Numbered from the stretch's first letter, positions 1-8,387 are shown. The stretch: DNA of 43,106 bases from an uncultured Clostridia bacterium (GCA_947039455.1 CAMQZB010000013.1:1-43106); one strand, 5' to 3'. The notes: generated from the letters alone by a model not told the origin. Made by a program: numbers and translations.

Positions 1-2
1 TC

Positions 3-1991
3 GCCGATAACAAAACAACAGTAACATCTGATTTCACTGGTGCAATCACAAAAGCTGATTTAACATTAACTGGTTTAAAAGCAAAACCTATATTAAAATC
101 TGAGTTGACAGCTGATACAAAAGCTAAATTCACATATACATTAACAGGTGGAATTACTGCTGACAATGTTAAAATTACTATAAAACATGATACAATAGTG
201 GAAGGTGACCCTACAACAAATCTTACTGGTTTAGTAGCTACAATTGATGGCACTGAAAATGCAAACAACTACAATGTACCAACAATTCCAGCTACCGTTG
301 TGGTTATAATTGTTAACGACGGTAACATTAGAATTACAGTTGATACAATTACAAAAACATACGGTGACACAGCATTGAAATTCACAGGTGATACAATCAC
401 ATATGAAGGAGCTACTTATACTGCTACACAAGACGGTAGTGCTGTAACTGGAACATTGGTTGTCACAATCGATAAAGCAACAACGGGTATGTCTACATCA
501 GGTTATGTTAAAGCTGGAACTCATGAGGTATCATATATATTCTCATTTGATACTGGAATAGAAACAATTGATATTCCTGGAGAGTCTTCTTTAGTAGTAA
601 CACAAAAAACTTTGGGACTTGATCCAATTACCCTTGTTTCAAATCCAATCAAATACAACGGAAGCAACATAATTCCAGTTGCAGGCGGAAATGCAACAGC
701 TAGCGATATTGTTTCAGGTGATTTAATCATTAATCCAACATTAATAGCAAAATCAGCATCAGATCTACTAGGAACTCATGCTGTAACAATAGAAAGCTTC
801 GAATTAACCGGAGCTGACATTGCAAATTACACATATTCAACAACAGAAATTACTGTTCCAGATGTAACAATCGAATCTAATTTCCCAGAAGTTCCTGGAA
901 TAGTTGTAGTAACGCCACCTACAGATGATGATAAGCCAAACGTAGCTCCAATTGATGAAGATAAGCTTCAATTAGTTGAAGAAGCAATGAAAGAATCAAT
1001 AATGATTGGCGGAGATTCAGATGGCGTTGTAACTATCAATAGCGAGTATCCAAAAATTGTAACACCTAACGTACTTACCGTTGACGGAAAAGAACTAAGA
1101 GCAGACGATACAATCGTAGTTGACGGAAATAAGATCGGTAACGTTTACGGAATTATGTCAGCATTATATAACCCTACAAGCACTTATTCTCTAAATGCCA
1201 ATTTGCAAGACATAAAAGTTGTTACTACAAGTTTACAAGCTACAGACTTTGCTACACAAAACCCTACACTTATAGATGGAAATAACTATATTTTCGGTTA
1301 CGATTTCATTCTTACAAATAATGACGTAGAGACTTCAACTAAGGACGGGGAAACGCTTGTAGTAAAAATTAAAGTACCAAGCTCAGTAAGTAAATCTAAT
1401 TCTAAATTCTATGCGGAAAATTCTGCTGGAGTTGTTGAAGAAATTACTGAATACAATTTAATTAACGACCAAGGAAATACTTTCATAGCATATAGAACTA
1501 ATGAATTGAAAAAAGTGCACTTAGTAAAAGAAACAACTACTAGCGGCGGTGGCGGTGGTAGCACAATTTCAAAAGAAGACTTGTATTGGAGCCGTACTTA
1601 TCAAAGTATATTAAAACAAGAATCCAACTTTGAAATATCTGCGATTGAAGGTGGGGAAAAAGTTCCACTAAATGTACTTCAAGCACATCAAAATAAAGAT
1701 ATTGCAATGAAATTGATTTTCAGCAAAGGAACAATAACAATCACTGCTGAAATGGCTGACAAAGTAACTTATGATAAAGATTATTATAGTTATAACGAGT
1801 TAAATGAAATGTTCGATAAGATCATTGTAGATCCAACACCAACTCCAACACCAACACCTGAAATCGTTCCAGAACCAAATGATAACAATTTCATTACTAT
1901 AGGAATTATTTCAGCAATCATACTAGTAATAGTATCAACTATCTTAATCACAATAAAACTAGAGCACAAAAAAAGAAAAAATACAAACTAA
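3..1991 (+). CDS. Surface protein with MBG/YDG-like repeats, PT-rich stalk and C-terminal membrane anchor (5' truncated)
   Basis: The frame is open from base 3, so the N-terminus lies outside the window; a TTG at 105 is only the first possible internal start. The visible 662 residues are Thr/Asn/Ile-rich beta-type repeats carrying 'ITKTYGDTALKFTG'-like motifs typical of MBG/YDG bacterial surface domains. A longer non-repeat region follows, then a Gly-rich hinge (SGGGGGS), a compact module ending 'YSYNEL', a Pro-Thr stalk (PTPTPTPTP), one hydrophobic segment (about 24 residues) and a short basic tail. No LPXTG motif is visible, so anchoring is probably by the membrane helix. The C-terminal module recurs in the pseudogene at 2500-3456, so the two are paralogues. 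The role is probably adhesion or wall association, but the ligand is unknown. A U-tract hairpin follows the stop. Confidence 0.8.
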   Translation, partial: ADNKTTVTSDFTGAITKADLTLTGLKAKPILKSELTADTKAKFTYTLTGGITADNVKITIKHDTIVEGDPTTNLTGLVATIDGTENANNYNVPTIPATVVVIIVNDGNIRITVDTITKTYGDTALKFTGDTITYEGATYTATQDGSAVTGTLVVTIDKATTGMSTSGYVKAGTHEVSYIFSFDTGIETIDIPGESSLVVTQKTLGLDPITLVSNPIKYNGSNIIPVAGGNATASDIVSGDLIINPTLIAKSASDLLGTHAVTIESFELTGADIANYTYSTTEITVPDVTIESNFPEVPGIVVVTPPTDDDKPNVAPIDEDKLQLVEEAMKESIMIGGDSDGVVTINSEYPKIVTPNVLTVDGKELRADDTIVVDGNKIGNVYGIMSALYNPTSTYSLNANLQDIKVVTTSLQATDFATQNPTLIDGNNYIFGYDFILTNNDVETSTKDGETLVVKIKVPSSVSKSNSKFYAENSAGVVEEITEYNLINDQGNTFIAYRTNELKKVHLVKETTTSGGGGGSTISKEDLYWSRTYQSILKQESNFEISAIEGGEKVPLNVLQAHQNKDIAMKLIFSKGTITITAEMADKVTYDKDYYSYNELNEMFDKIIVDPTPTPTPTPEIVPEPNDNNFITIGIISAIILVIVSTILITIKLEHKKRKNTN

Positions 1992-2064
1992 TAAAACATA
2001 GTAAAAACTTGAGTGTAATTACAAAAAAGTAACATTTTGTAATTCACTTAACATAAAACACAAG

Positions 2065-2103
2065 AAAACTCGGACTACCGTAACAGGTGCCCGAGTTTTT
2101 TTA
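2065..2103 (+). terminator. Rho-independent terminator of the surface protein gene
   Basis: Arms AAAACTCGG (2065-2073) and CCGAGTTTT (2091-2099) form a hairpin, and the right arm runs directly into a T-tract. It lies about 75 bases after the stop codon. Confidence 0.85.
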
Positions 2104-2367
2104 TTTATATATTTAAAGTTTAATTATTACAATTATTATAACTATTATAATTTCACACTATATAGTTGTTTTATACATTAGAATTAGCCTTGTCTGTTGT
2201 ATATTTTAGGAAATGCCTAACTATGTTTTATAATAAATAAAAGGAAGTAAACACATTATATTAACAGCAAATCATAAATAAAAAAAGTTTTGATAATAAT
2301 GGTAGGACATATAAAATATCCCATAGGAGAATAATTTGAAGTAATAATATGCATACGTGATAGCGTA

Positions 2368-2396
2368 TTTACAAATATAGTAATATATGGTATAAT
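2368..2396 (+). promoter_or_regulatory. Sigma-A promoter with extended -10 ahead of the broken surface gene
   Basis: TTTACA (2368-2373), a 17-bp spacer and TATAAT (2391-2396), with TGG directly before the -10 (TGn extension). This near-perfect promoter still stands in front of a gene that can no longer be translated intact. Confidence 0.75.
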
Positions 2397-2499
2397 TGAC
2401 ATATGATAAAGAATTTTTGAATTGATATTTACGGAGATATAAGGGTAGAAAAAGGGTGACGTAAATTTAAGTCATTCCCATACAATAAGGAAAAATAGC

Positions 2500-3456
2500 A
2501 TGAAAAAAGTAATTGGATTAGCACTAGTAATGTTTTAATAAGTGGCGGAACAGTAACAACAACTGGCGGTGCACCAAGTATTGTATATACAGGAAAAACA
2601 AATGGTAATAATGATTATAATTCTACAATTAACCCAACATCAACAGGGAAATATAAGGTGACTGCAACTATTACAGGAACAGAGAATTATGCTGGTGCAA
2701 GTAAGTATAAAGAATTTGAAATTTTAAAAGCAAACAACACAGTAAGTATATCAATACCAAATAATTGGGTGTATGGTGACGTGACCGCAGTAACAGTTTC
2801 AGGTCTGCAAGAAAGTCCAACTATAACCTATAAATATAGTATTGATAGCGGAGTGACGTATACTTCAGACACGCCAAAAGATGTAGATACATATATGGTG
2901 AAAGCAACATCATCTGCAACAGATAATTATAATATAACAAGTGCAACTGAAAGCTTTAATATAACAGGAAAAGTATTGACACCAACAATTGTTGTAAGTA
3001 CTTTTACAAAAACTTACGACGGAATTAAAGCGTATAGTGGCGATATTGTAGTTGCCGCAAATTATACATTGGTTGGTCTAGAAACCGATGATACGGTAAC
3101 ATTGAACTTCGGAACGGTGGAATTTAACAGTATTGAAAGCGCATAAAGAAAAAGATAAAGATATGACAATGCACGTGCAGTTTATTGAAGGAACTATAGA
3201 AATTACCACAGCAATGGCGAATAGTGCGGATTATACAAATGAGGAATACAGCTATGCCGAGCTTTTAAAACTGTATGAAGACTCAAAACCAATACCAACG
3301 CCAACACCAACGACAATAACTACAGAAGAACCTAAGAAAAGAAATATAGGCTTGATAGTTGGCATACTAATAACACCAGCGGTGATATCAGGAGTAACGG
3401 CATTGTCAATAATAGGATTTAAATCAATTGGCAATAAAAAGAAGAAAAAGAAATAG
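2500..3456 (+). pseudogene. Internally deleted surface protein gene (MBG/YDG type)
   Basis: Three pieces of one kind of gene are present in different frames. (1) ATG at 2500, with an AAGGA ribosome site, starts a signal-peptide-like MKKVIGLALVMF and stops at 2538. (2) From about 2535 another frame encodes MBG-type sequence ('GKYKVTATITGTENYAG', 'NWVYGD') and a YDG motif (KTYDG), stopping at 3146. (3) From about 3124 a third frame encodes 'VLKAHKEKD...GTIEIT...YSYAEL', a PTPTPT stalk, a membrane helix and a Lys-rich tail, aligning with the C-terminus of the gene at 3-1991. The signal peptide is cut short and most of the middle is missing, so two deletions with frame changes explain it best. 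Sequence error or collapse of repeats in assembly is an alternative. Confidence 0.75.
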
Positions 3457-3555
3457 TAACTAACAAAATATTGGATAGAAACCATAATACATATAGATAA
3501 ACCAGAAGCCAGTGTAAATCACTATATAATCAATTAAAGGAATATTGGGGGGAAT

Positions 3556-5652
3556 ATGAAAAGAATACTATTATTTTACAGCTATATATCGTTAATATTT
3601 ATTGCGTTAGCAGTACTATTGATTGCTTTTGGTCATATGAATTTAGCGCTAATTAGCTTACTGATGTGTACAATAATAATTAGAGTACAAGTTGAACGAA
3701 TTTTGTCAAAGTTAAATAAATGTTTTAGCGAAAACCCGATTGACAACTCTGAATTGTACGAGTGCTATAATCTAATTAAAAATAAAAAGACTATTTTCTA
3801 TAATCACATAAAAATGGCAATGTATCTAAACTATATCAGAACATTAATAGTGTTAAAAGATTTTACTTCAGCTCATGAAGTATTAAATGAATTTGAAAAT
3901 AAATTTTCCAAAAAAAAGTATTTTTCTTTAGGAAAATACTATATTTCAAATATGTATAATATAAAATCATCACTGTCATTGCTTGAAAATGATAGTGCAA
4001 CAGCTGAATATTACATGTCAAAATGCATTGATGTTGGAGTTTTTATAAAAAGAAAAACTATAATTAAAAGTTTCAACAATTTAGTAGCTTATGGATTATG
4101 TGAAATTAATTTAGCTAATAAAACTAATGTGGAAAGATCATTATATGTTTTGCAAACTACTGAAAAAACCACGCGTATTTATTTAAAGACCAAAACATTA
4201 TTAATGATAGGTTATGCTAAAGCACTTTTAGGTGAATACGAAAGTGCTATCGAAGATTTAAAATTAGTAGTTGAAACTGGAGGCAATTTGCTTTTAGTAG
4301 AGATAGCAAAATGCGAAATCCAAAAGATAAACAACAATATTAGTCCCTATGACAAAATTTATAGTATGGAAAAAAAGTCCGAAAACCAAGAGTTACTTTG
4401 CGAGAGTTCGCCTAGTTTAGGAACAATACCCACATCAATTTCAAGCTATGTGCCTATAGAAAAGCTGAACACGGCAACATCAATATTTTACGGTAAGTCA
4501 GCAAAAAATTCTTCAAATGAATATAATACTGAAGAAATCATTGACCCAACCAGTGCAAAATTCTTTAAAAGAAACAAAAATTACTTACTTTTCTTAGCAA
4601 TTCAATTTGCTCTAATAGTATTAGCTGTAATATCGGCTTATGATACCAGGGGAGTTGATCATTCCATTCCAATTGATATATTTGATATAATTAACTATTT
4701 ATTAGCATATTTGTCAATGATTGATGGTTCAATTTTATTTTACCTGTTTTTAAGAGAAGCATTGAGCATAAACACCACAGTGAGTGTGATAATATCAACA
4801 ATTTTTTGGTTTATAGCAAGGAGTATGGGTGTTATTATAGGAGCTTTATTTGCTGTTCCATTAACAATTACAGCTGTTATTATGCTGTTTGTTACAAAAA
4901 ACCTTGTTAATACTACTGTTGCAAAAAGACGTAAAATAAGAAATAGAATTTTATTGCTTTCAGTTATATCTATTATTGCGTTAATCATTTTATCAATAAT
5001 ATTTTATGTAGGTTTATCCACAAAAGCGGAAGTAGATTATCTTGCCCAATGTGGATATGAAGAAGATACAATGGAATACAATGTGGTTGAAAGAAATTAT
5101 CATATTTTAAAAGGTAAAGATGTAAATGGATTAAAAGTTCATTCAATAATTAGTGATTTTGCGACCTTTACACTAAGCGAACTTGATGGAGTATTGATTG
5201 AAATCGAGCATACATTGACAAGCGAAGAATATTACGGCTGGGTATTCTATTCTGAAAATATACACAGTATTTTCAATGATGTAGATAAAGACGATCTAAT
5301 TTTTGATTATATAAGCAGTGTTTTGATTTGTAGAAGCGATGAAAATTTAAGTATTTCTATAAAGTTGGATAGCAGAGATTGTGAGGAATATAAAATATAT
5401 TACGATTTTATGAGTGAATATGACGACTATGATTGTGATGGTTATGACGAAAAAAGACATTATTCAGAAATAAAGTTAACTGACAAAAATGGTGCGGAGT
5501 ACCCTTTCATAGTCAATTCAAACAGTACATTTAAAATGTATTGTATAGACGATGTATTCATTGACGAAAATTTTGAATTGTACTACGAAATTGATGGTGA
5601 AAGATTATTGATATTAAACATGGAAGACATTCAAGAGAGCATCAAAACTTAA
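3556..5652 (+). CDS. Large membrane protein with helical-repeat (TPR-like) region, function unknown
   Basis: The 698-residue protein starts at ATG with a strong upstream GGGGGGA ribosome site. Two hydrophobic helices lie at the N-terminus (about 5-25 and 29-44). A mainly alpha-helical soluble region (about 50-330) follows; residues around 215-255 ('GYAKALLGEYESAIEDLKLVV') read like a tetratricopeptide unit. Further membrane helices follow at about 342-362, 378-400, 409-446 (one or two) and 466-488. The last roughly 200 residues form a soluble, acidic, Cys-containing domain (DDYDCDGYDEKRHY), probably extracytoplasmic. I do not recognise the family. It follows the surface-protein remnants but has no visible functional tie to them, and no clear sigma-A promoter is seen directly upstream. 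Whether it senses, transports or scaffolds cannot be told. Confidence 0.75.
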   Translation: MKRILLFYSYISLIFIALAVLLIAFGHMNLALISLLMCTIIIRVQVERILSKLNKCFSENPIDNSELYECYNLIKNKKTIFYNHIKMAMYLNYIRTLIVLKDFTSAHEVLNEFENKFSKKKYFSLGKYYISNMYNIKSSLSLLENDSATAEYYMSKCIDVGVFIKRKTIIKSFNNLVAYGLCEINLANKTNVERSLYVLQTTEKTTRIYLKTKTLLMIGYAKALLGEYESAIEDLKLVVETGGNLLLVEIAKCEIQKINNNISPYDKIYSMEKKSENQELLCESSPSLGTIPTSISSYVPIEKLNTATSIFYGKSAKNSSNEYNTEEIIDPTSAKFFKRNKNYLLFLAIQFALIVLAVISAYDTRGVDHSIPIDIFDIINYLLAYLSMIDGSILFYLFLREALSINTTVSVIISTIFWFIARSMGVIIGALFAVPLTITAVIMLFVTKNLVNTTVAKRRKIRNRILLLSVISIIALIILSIIFYVGLSTKAEVDYLAQCGYEEDTMEYNVVERNYHILKGKDVNGLKVHSIISDFATFTLSELDGVLIEIEHTLTSEEYYGWVFYSENIHSIFNDVDKDDLIFDYISSVLICRSDENLSISIKLDSRDCEEYKIYYDFMSEYDDYDCDGYDEKRHYSEIKLTDKNGAEYPFIVNSNSTFKMYCIDDVFIDENFELYYEIDGERLLILNMEDIQESIKT

Positions 5653-5688
5653 GAAAATAGTGCAATAATCCCAACAATTAATACTGAA

Positions 5689-5825
5689 AGTCTAATAAAT
5701 TATGCTAAAAAACACAATGTATATTAAGCTGAAAGCATAATTAATATTAAAAAGTCTAATAATTGATGCTAAAAAAACACTATGGCTATTAAGCTGAAAG
5801 TATAATTAATTTTAAAAAGTCTAAT
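5689..5825. repeat. 64/65-bp imperfect tandem repeat, two copies plus start of a third
   Basis: AGTCTAAT occurs at 5689, 5753 and 5818. Each of the first two units continues with a TGCTAAAAAA block, TATTAAGCTGAAAG and TATAATTAAT-like sequence before the next AGTCTAAT. The copies differ by a few substitutions and a one-base length change. No coding frame is maintained. Confidence 0.8.
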
Positions 5826-5851
5826 AGAATTTAAGTCTCAAGAGTAAATAA

Positions 5852-5892
5852 AAGCTACGTCACAAAACATATAATCGCGTGTGACGTAGCTT
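5852..5892 (+). terminator. Long hairpin, probable terminator of the membrane protein gene
   Basis: AAGCTACGTCAC (5852-5863) pairs perfectly with GTGACGTAGCTT (5881-5892) around a 17-base loop. The following T-run is weak (TTAATTTCTC), so termination is inferred from position more than from the tail. Confidence 0.55.
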
Positions 5893-5962
5893 AATTTCTC
5901 GGAATAATTATTGAATGATGATAATTTAAAATATTTTCTGTACCCAAAGTGTGCCCACAAAT

Positions 5963-5998
5963 GCAAAAAAAACACTGATACAATCAGTGTTTTTTTGC
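5963..5998 (-). terminator. Terminator of tRNA-Ser
   Basis: A perfect stem built on ACACTGAT/ATCAGTGT is extended by A/T runs and has a 3-base loop. It lies directly 3' of the minus-strand tRNA and has a T-rich arm on either strand. Confidence 0.85.
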
Positions 5999-6001
5999 GT
6001 A

Positions 6002-6091
6002 TGGCGGAGAAAACAGGATTTGAACCTGCGGTTGCTTTAACACAACGCATGCTTTCCAAGCATGTGCCATCGACCACTCGACCATCTCTCC
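6002..6091 (-). tRNA. tRNA-Ser (anticodon GGA)
   Basis: On the minus strand the 90-base gene begins GGAGAGATGG and ends in an encoded CCA. The acceptor arm GGAGAGA pairs with TTTCTCC. The anticodon arm reads CATGC-TTGGAAA-GCATG, giving anticodon GGA, which reads serine UCC/UCU codons. A long variable arm follows, as in class II tRNAs, then a T arm containing GGTTCAAATCC. It stands alone with its own promoter and terminator. Confidence 0.95.
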
Positions 6092-6462
6092 ACGTTAGCT
6101 ATCAAATTATAGCATTAATTCAAGCTTTTTTCAAGCGTTTAGTCGTGATATATGAAAAATACTTATTATTGGTCATAATTAAAAATTGCTGGAAAGAAAT
6201 ATAGCAATCGTGAAATTGATAGGGAGTTGGTTGTGGAGAGTATTGTGTATTGAGAGGCAATTAATTATGAAAACGGAGAGTATTGAAAGTGTGTTCTTGG
6301 TGGAAAATGTTGTGTTTTTATTTGAAATATGGTAACATAATTACACCATAATATAAAAAATAAAAAGTTTTTTTAAAAATCACTGGCAAAAAGCAAATGT
6401 GGATTGTTATATTAAGTGAGAAGGAAATAAGCTAGCTAAAACCGTAGGAGTTAAGAATCGAT
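6092..6462. other. Intergenic region: tRNA promoter (-) and ECF sigma leader (+)
   Basis: The left part carries the tRNA promoter. The right part leads into the sigma gene and contains an imperfect inverted repeat, TATGGT (6328-6333) against ACCATA (6345-6350), and a promoter-like pair TGGCAA (6384-6389) / TATATT (6408-6413) with an 18-bp spacer. That pair could equally be read by the ECF factor itself. No gene is seen. Confidence 0.5.
6106..6134 (-). promoter_or_regulatory. Promoter of tRNA-Ser
   Basis: On the minus strand TTGAAA, 17 bp, TATAAT, with the -10 ending 15 bases before the mature tRNA 5' end. Confidence 0.8.
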
Positions 6463-6978
6463 ATGAAAAAAGAATTTGTTCAGTTATCAAAGGGCAACAA
6501 ATTAGCGTTCGACACAATTTACAAAGAGACTAAAAAAAGGGTTTTCTACATTGTATACTCAATTGTGAGGAACTATGAAACCGCAGAAGAATTAATGGAT
6601 GACGTATACGTAAAACTGCTGAAAAATCCAGAGCAATTTGCGAATTCAATGAATCCACTTGGTTATCTTTATGTCACAGCTAAGAATGTTGGATTAAATA
6701 GTCACAAGAAAAGCAATAGAATTGTTTTTGAGAACATTGATGACCACGCAAATTTGCACAATCATAGAGATGATTTTGAAGCACTGCATGTTCCTATTTT
6801 CGAATTAGCGAAAAAAGTGCTTGAACCTGATGAATTTCAAATAATAACCCTATGCGATGTAGCGGATTTCAAACGCCGTGAAGTTGCAAAAATGTTAGAC
6901 CTATCAACTTCAGGCGTTACCTATAAAAGAGAAATGGCGTTGAAGAAACTTAAAAAAGTCTTGGAGGGCAACCAATAA
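6463..6978 (+). CDS. ECF-type RNA polymerase sigma factor
   Basis: The 171-residue protein has the two-domain layout of extracytoplasmic-function sigma factors: region 2 at about 10-80 ('AFDTIYKETKKRVFYIVYSIVRNYETAEELMDDVYVKLL', the -10 recognition and core-binding helix region) and region 4 at about 110-168, with a helix-turn-helix ('REVAKMLDLSTSGVTYKREMALKKL') for the -35 element. ATG at 6463 has TAGGAG at 6445-6450. Its stop overlaps the next ATG by one base, so the pair is translationally coupled to its probable anti-sigma factor. It should direct RNA polymerase to a small regulon, perhaps including its own promoter. It is short for a SigI-type factor and I see no SigI C-terminal domain, so the generic ECF assignment is safer. 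Confidence 0.85.
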   Translation: MKKEFVQLSKGNKLAFDTIYKETKKRVFYIVYSIVRNYETAEELMDDVYVKLLKNPEQFANSMNPLGYLYVTAKNVGLNSHKKSNRIVFENIDDHANLHNHRDDFEALHVPIFELAKKVLEPDEFQIITLCDVADFKRREVAKMLDLSTSGVTYKREMALKKLKKVLEGNQ

Positions 6979-8342
6979 TGAAAGATAAAGATGTAATCAA
7001 ACTATTAAAAGATGGAGGAAATATTATGGAAAAGAAAATAGAAAACAAAGAATTTAGTAAAAACGTAGTGGTGGAAACACCAAGTAGAAAGAAGTCTAAA
7101 AACAGAAAACCAATTTTCGCAGCAGCATTGTCAATGGTTCTAGTGTTAGCATTAGTAATTGGCGGAATAGGTTTAACAGGCGGTGTTGGAAATGGAGCTG
7201 AAGGCGATTTTTACATGACAATAGACATAAATCCTAACGTAGCAATGAAAGGCGACAAAGGCGTAATAACTTCCGTTGAAGGCATCAATGCAGACGGCGT
7301 AATCGTAGCTCGTTCAGTTAAGGGTCAACTTATAGGAAAAACACCAGAAGAAGCAACTAAGATTTTTGTAGAAGCAACTCGTTCAAAAGGTTATATTGGT
7401 GACACACTACCAAATAATGCAATTGTGGTGAATGTAACTGCTAATGATAATAAAACTGAAAACAAGGTTAAAGATTCAATCGTTGCTGAAGCTGAAAAGT
7501 TCTTAACTGATAACAACATCAAAGGCGAAGTTGTAGCACCTGGAATTGAAACTACACCTGATGTGAAAGCTCTTGCTGATAAACATAACGTAACGGTTGG
7601 TAAAATGAACTTCATTTTGAAAGCAAAAGAAAAATTCCCTGAAATGACTATTGAAGAACTTGCAGTTATGGAAGTTGATGATATTAACAAATTAACAAAG
7701 AATTATGATAAAGACAAAATTGATGCATTAGAAAATGAGCTTGATAAATTAGAAGACGAATTTGAAGCTGATATTGAAGCAAAAGAAAAATTAATTGAAG
7801 AAAAATATGAAACTTTGGAAAATGAATTTAATGCGATATTGAAGCAATTGAATGATGGCGGAGCTGATGTTGATTTAGCCTCAGTAAAAAGTCAAATCGC
7901 AAAATTGAAATTAGAGTATCCAGAACTTACTATAGATGAAAACACTTTGACTAAAGAAAACTATGAAGACTTTGGCGAAGCTGTTGAAGACGAAATTGAA
8001 AAAATTGCAGACTTACAAGAAGAAGAATTAGATAAATTAGAAGAAGAATTTGAAGATGCACTTGATGCAAGAGAAGATTCATTAAAAGATGAAATCGGAT
8101 TTGTAGACGACGATGATGACGATGATGACGATGATGACGATGATGACGATGAAGATAAAGATAAAGATGATGATAAAGATGACGAAGACGATAAAGATGA
8201 CATAGATAATGATAAAGATGATAAAGACGATACGGACGATAAAGATGATAAAGACGACATAGATAATGATAAAGACGATACGGACGATAAAGATAATGAC
8301 ATAGATGACGTAAACGATGACGTAAACGATCTAGACGATTAA
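6978..8342 (+). CDS. RsgI-like transmembrane anti-sigma factor with Asp-rich tail
   Basis: A short cytoplasmic N-terminus (about 1-45) precedes one membrane helix (about 46-66). The extracytoplasmic region begins with the RsgI hallmark 'TIDINPNVAM', followed by 'VEGINADGVIV'. Asn85-Pro86 corresponds to the Asn-Pro bond cleaved by autoproteolysis in Clostridium RsgI proteins. Residues of about 230-375 are highly charged and predicted coiled coil. The last 78 residues (377-454) are nearly all Asp and Lys, starting with 15 consecutive Asp, and could bind Ca2+ or cationic wall polymers. It should hold the upstream sigma factor at the membrane and release it on an outside signal. ATG 6978 has TTGGAGG upstream; ATG 7026 (residue 17) has an equally strong GGAGG, so two starts are possible. 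The C-terminal sugar-binding domain of cellulosomal RsgI proteins is absent. Confidence 0.8.
   Translation: MKDKDVIKLLKDGGNIMEKKIENKEFSKNVVVETPSRKKSKNRKPIFAAALSMVLVLALVIGGIGLTGGVGNGAEGDFYMTIDINPNVAMKGDKGVITSVEGINADGVIVARSVKGQLIGKTPEEATKIFVEATRSKGYIGDTLPNNAIVVNVTANDNKTENKVKDSIVAEAEKFLTDNNIKGEVVAPGIETTPDVKALADKHNVTVGKMNFILKAKEKFPEMTIEELAVMEVDDINKLTKNYDKDKIDALENELDKLEDEFEADIEAKEKLIEEKYETLENEFNAILKQLNDGGADVDLASVKSQIAKLKLEYPELTIDENTLTKENYEDFGEAVEDEIEKIADLQEEELDKLEEEFEDALDAREDSLKDEIGFVDDDDDDDDDDDDDDDEDKDKDDDKDDEDDKDDIDNDKDDKDDTDDKDDKDDIDNDKDDTDDKDNDIDDVNDDVNDLDD
8106..8339 (+). repeat. GAY-rich low-complexity coding repeat (Asp/Lys tail)
   Basis: This stretch is made almost only of GAT, GAC and AAA codons, with longer near-identical blocks such as AAAGACGATACGGACGATAA occurring twice (around 8222 and 8272). 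Such a tract is prone to slippage and in-frame length change. Confidence 0.85.
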
Positions 8343-8387
8343 TAAAGCCACCTACAAAAAACCCCTATATATAACTACCTACCTACT

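Larger units (their letters stand above)
1992..2499. other. Intergenic region: terminator and promoter, no gene
   Basis: These 508 AT-rich bases hold the terminator of the upstream surface gene (about 2065-2103) and an excellent promoter (2368-2396) for the broken gene at 2500. I see no convincing ORF between them. The transcribed leader of about 95 bases (2403-2499) matches no riboswitch that I recognise. Confidence 0.7.
5653..6001. other. Gene-free stretch: tandem repeats and two hairpins
   Basis: This stretch holds a 64/65-bp tandem repeat (5689-5825), a long hairpin (5852-5892) and the terminator of the minus-strand tRNA (5963-5998). ORFs that can be drawn here and across the tRNA are not credible genes. 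Confidence 0.75.

Noticed and set aside
2500-3456. Programmed ribosomal frameshifting to express the broken surface gene
   Set aside because: The first frame stops after only 12 residues, no slippery heptamer or stimulatory stem is evident, and a large middle part is missing; deletion fits better.
5911-6204. ORF of 97 codons on the plus strand
   Set aside because: It runs through the antisense strand of tRNA-Ser and its terminator and has no ribosome site; it is a chance frame.
7961-8302. Ser-rich minus-strand ORF
   Set aside because: It is the shadow of the Asp-coding repeat (GAT/GAC read backwards gives Ser/Leu) and has no independent support.
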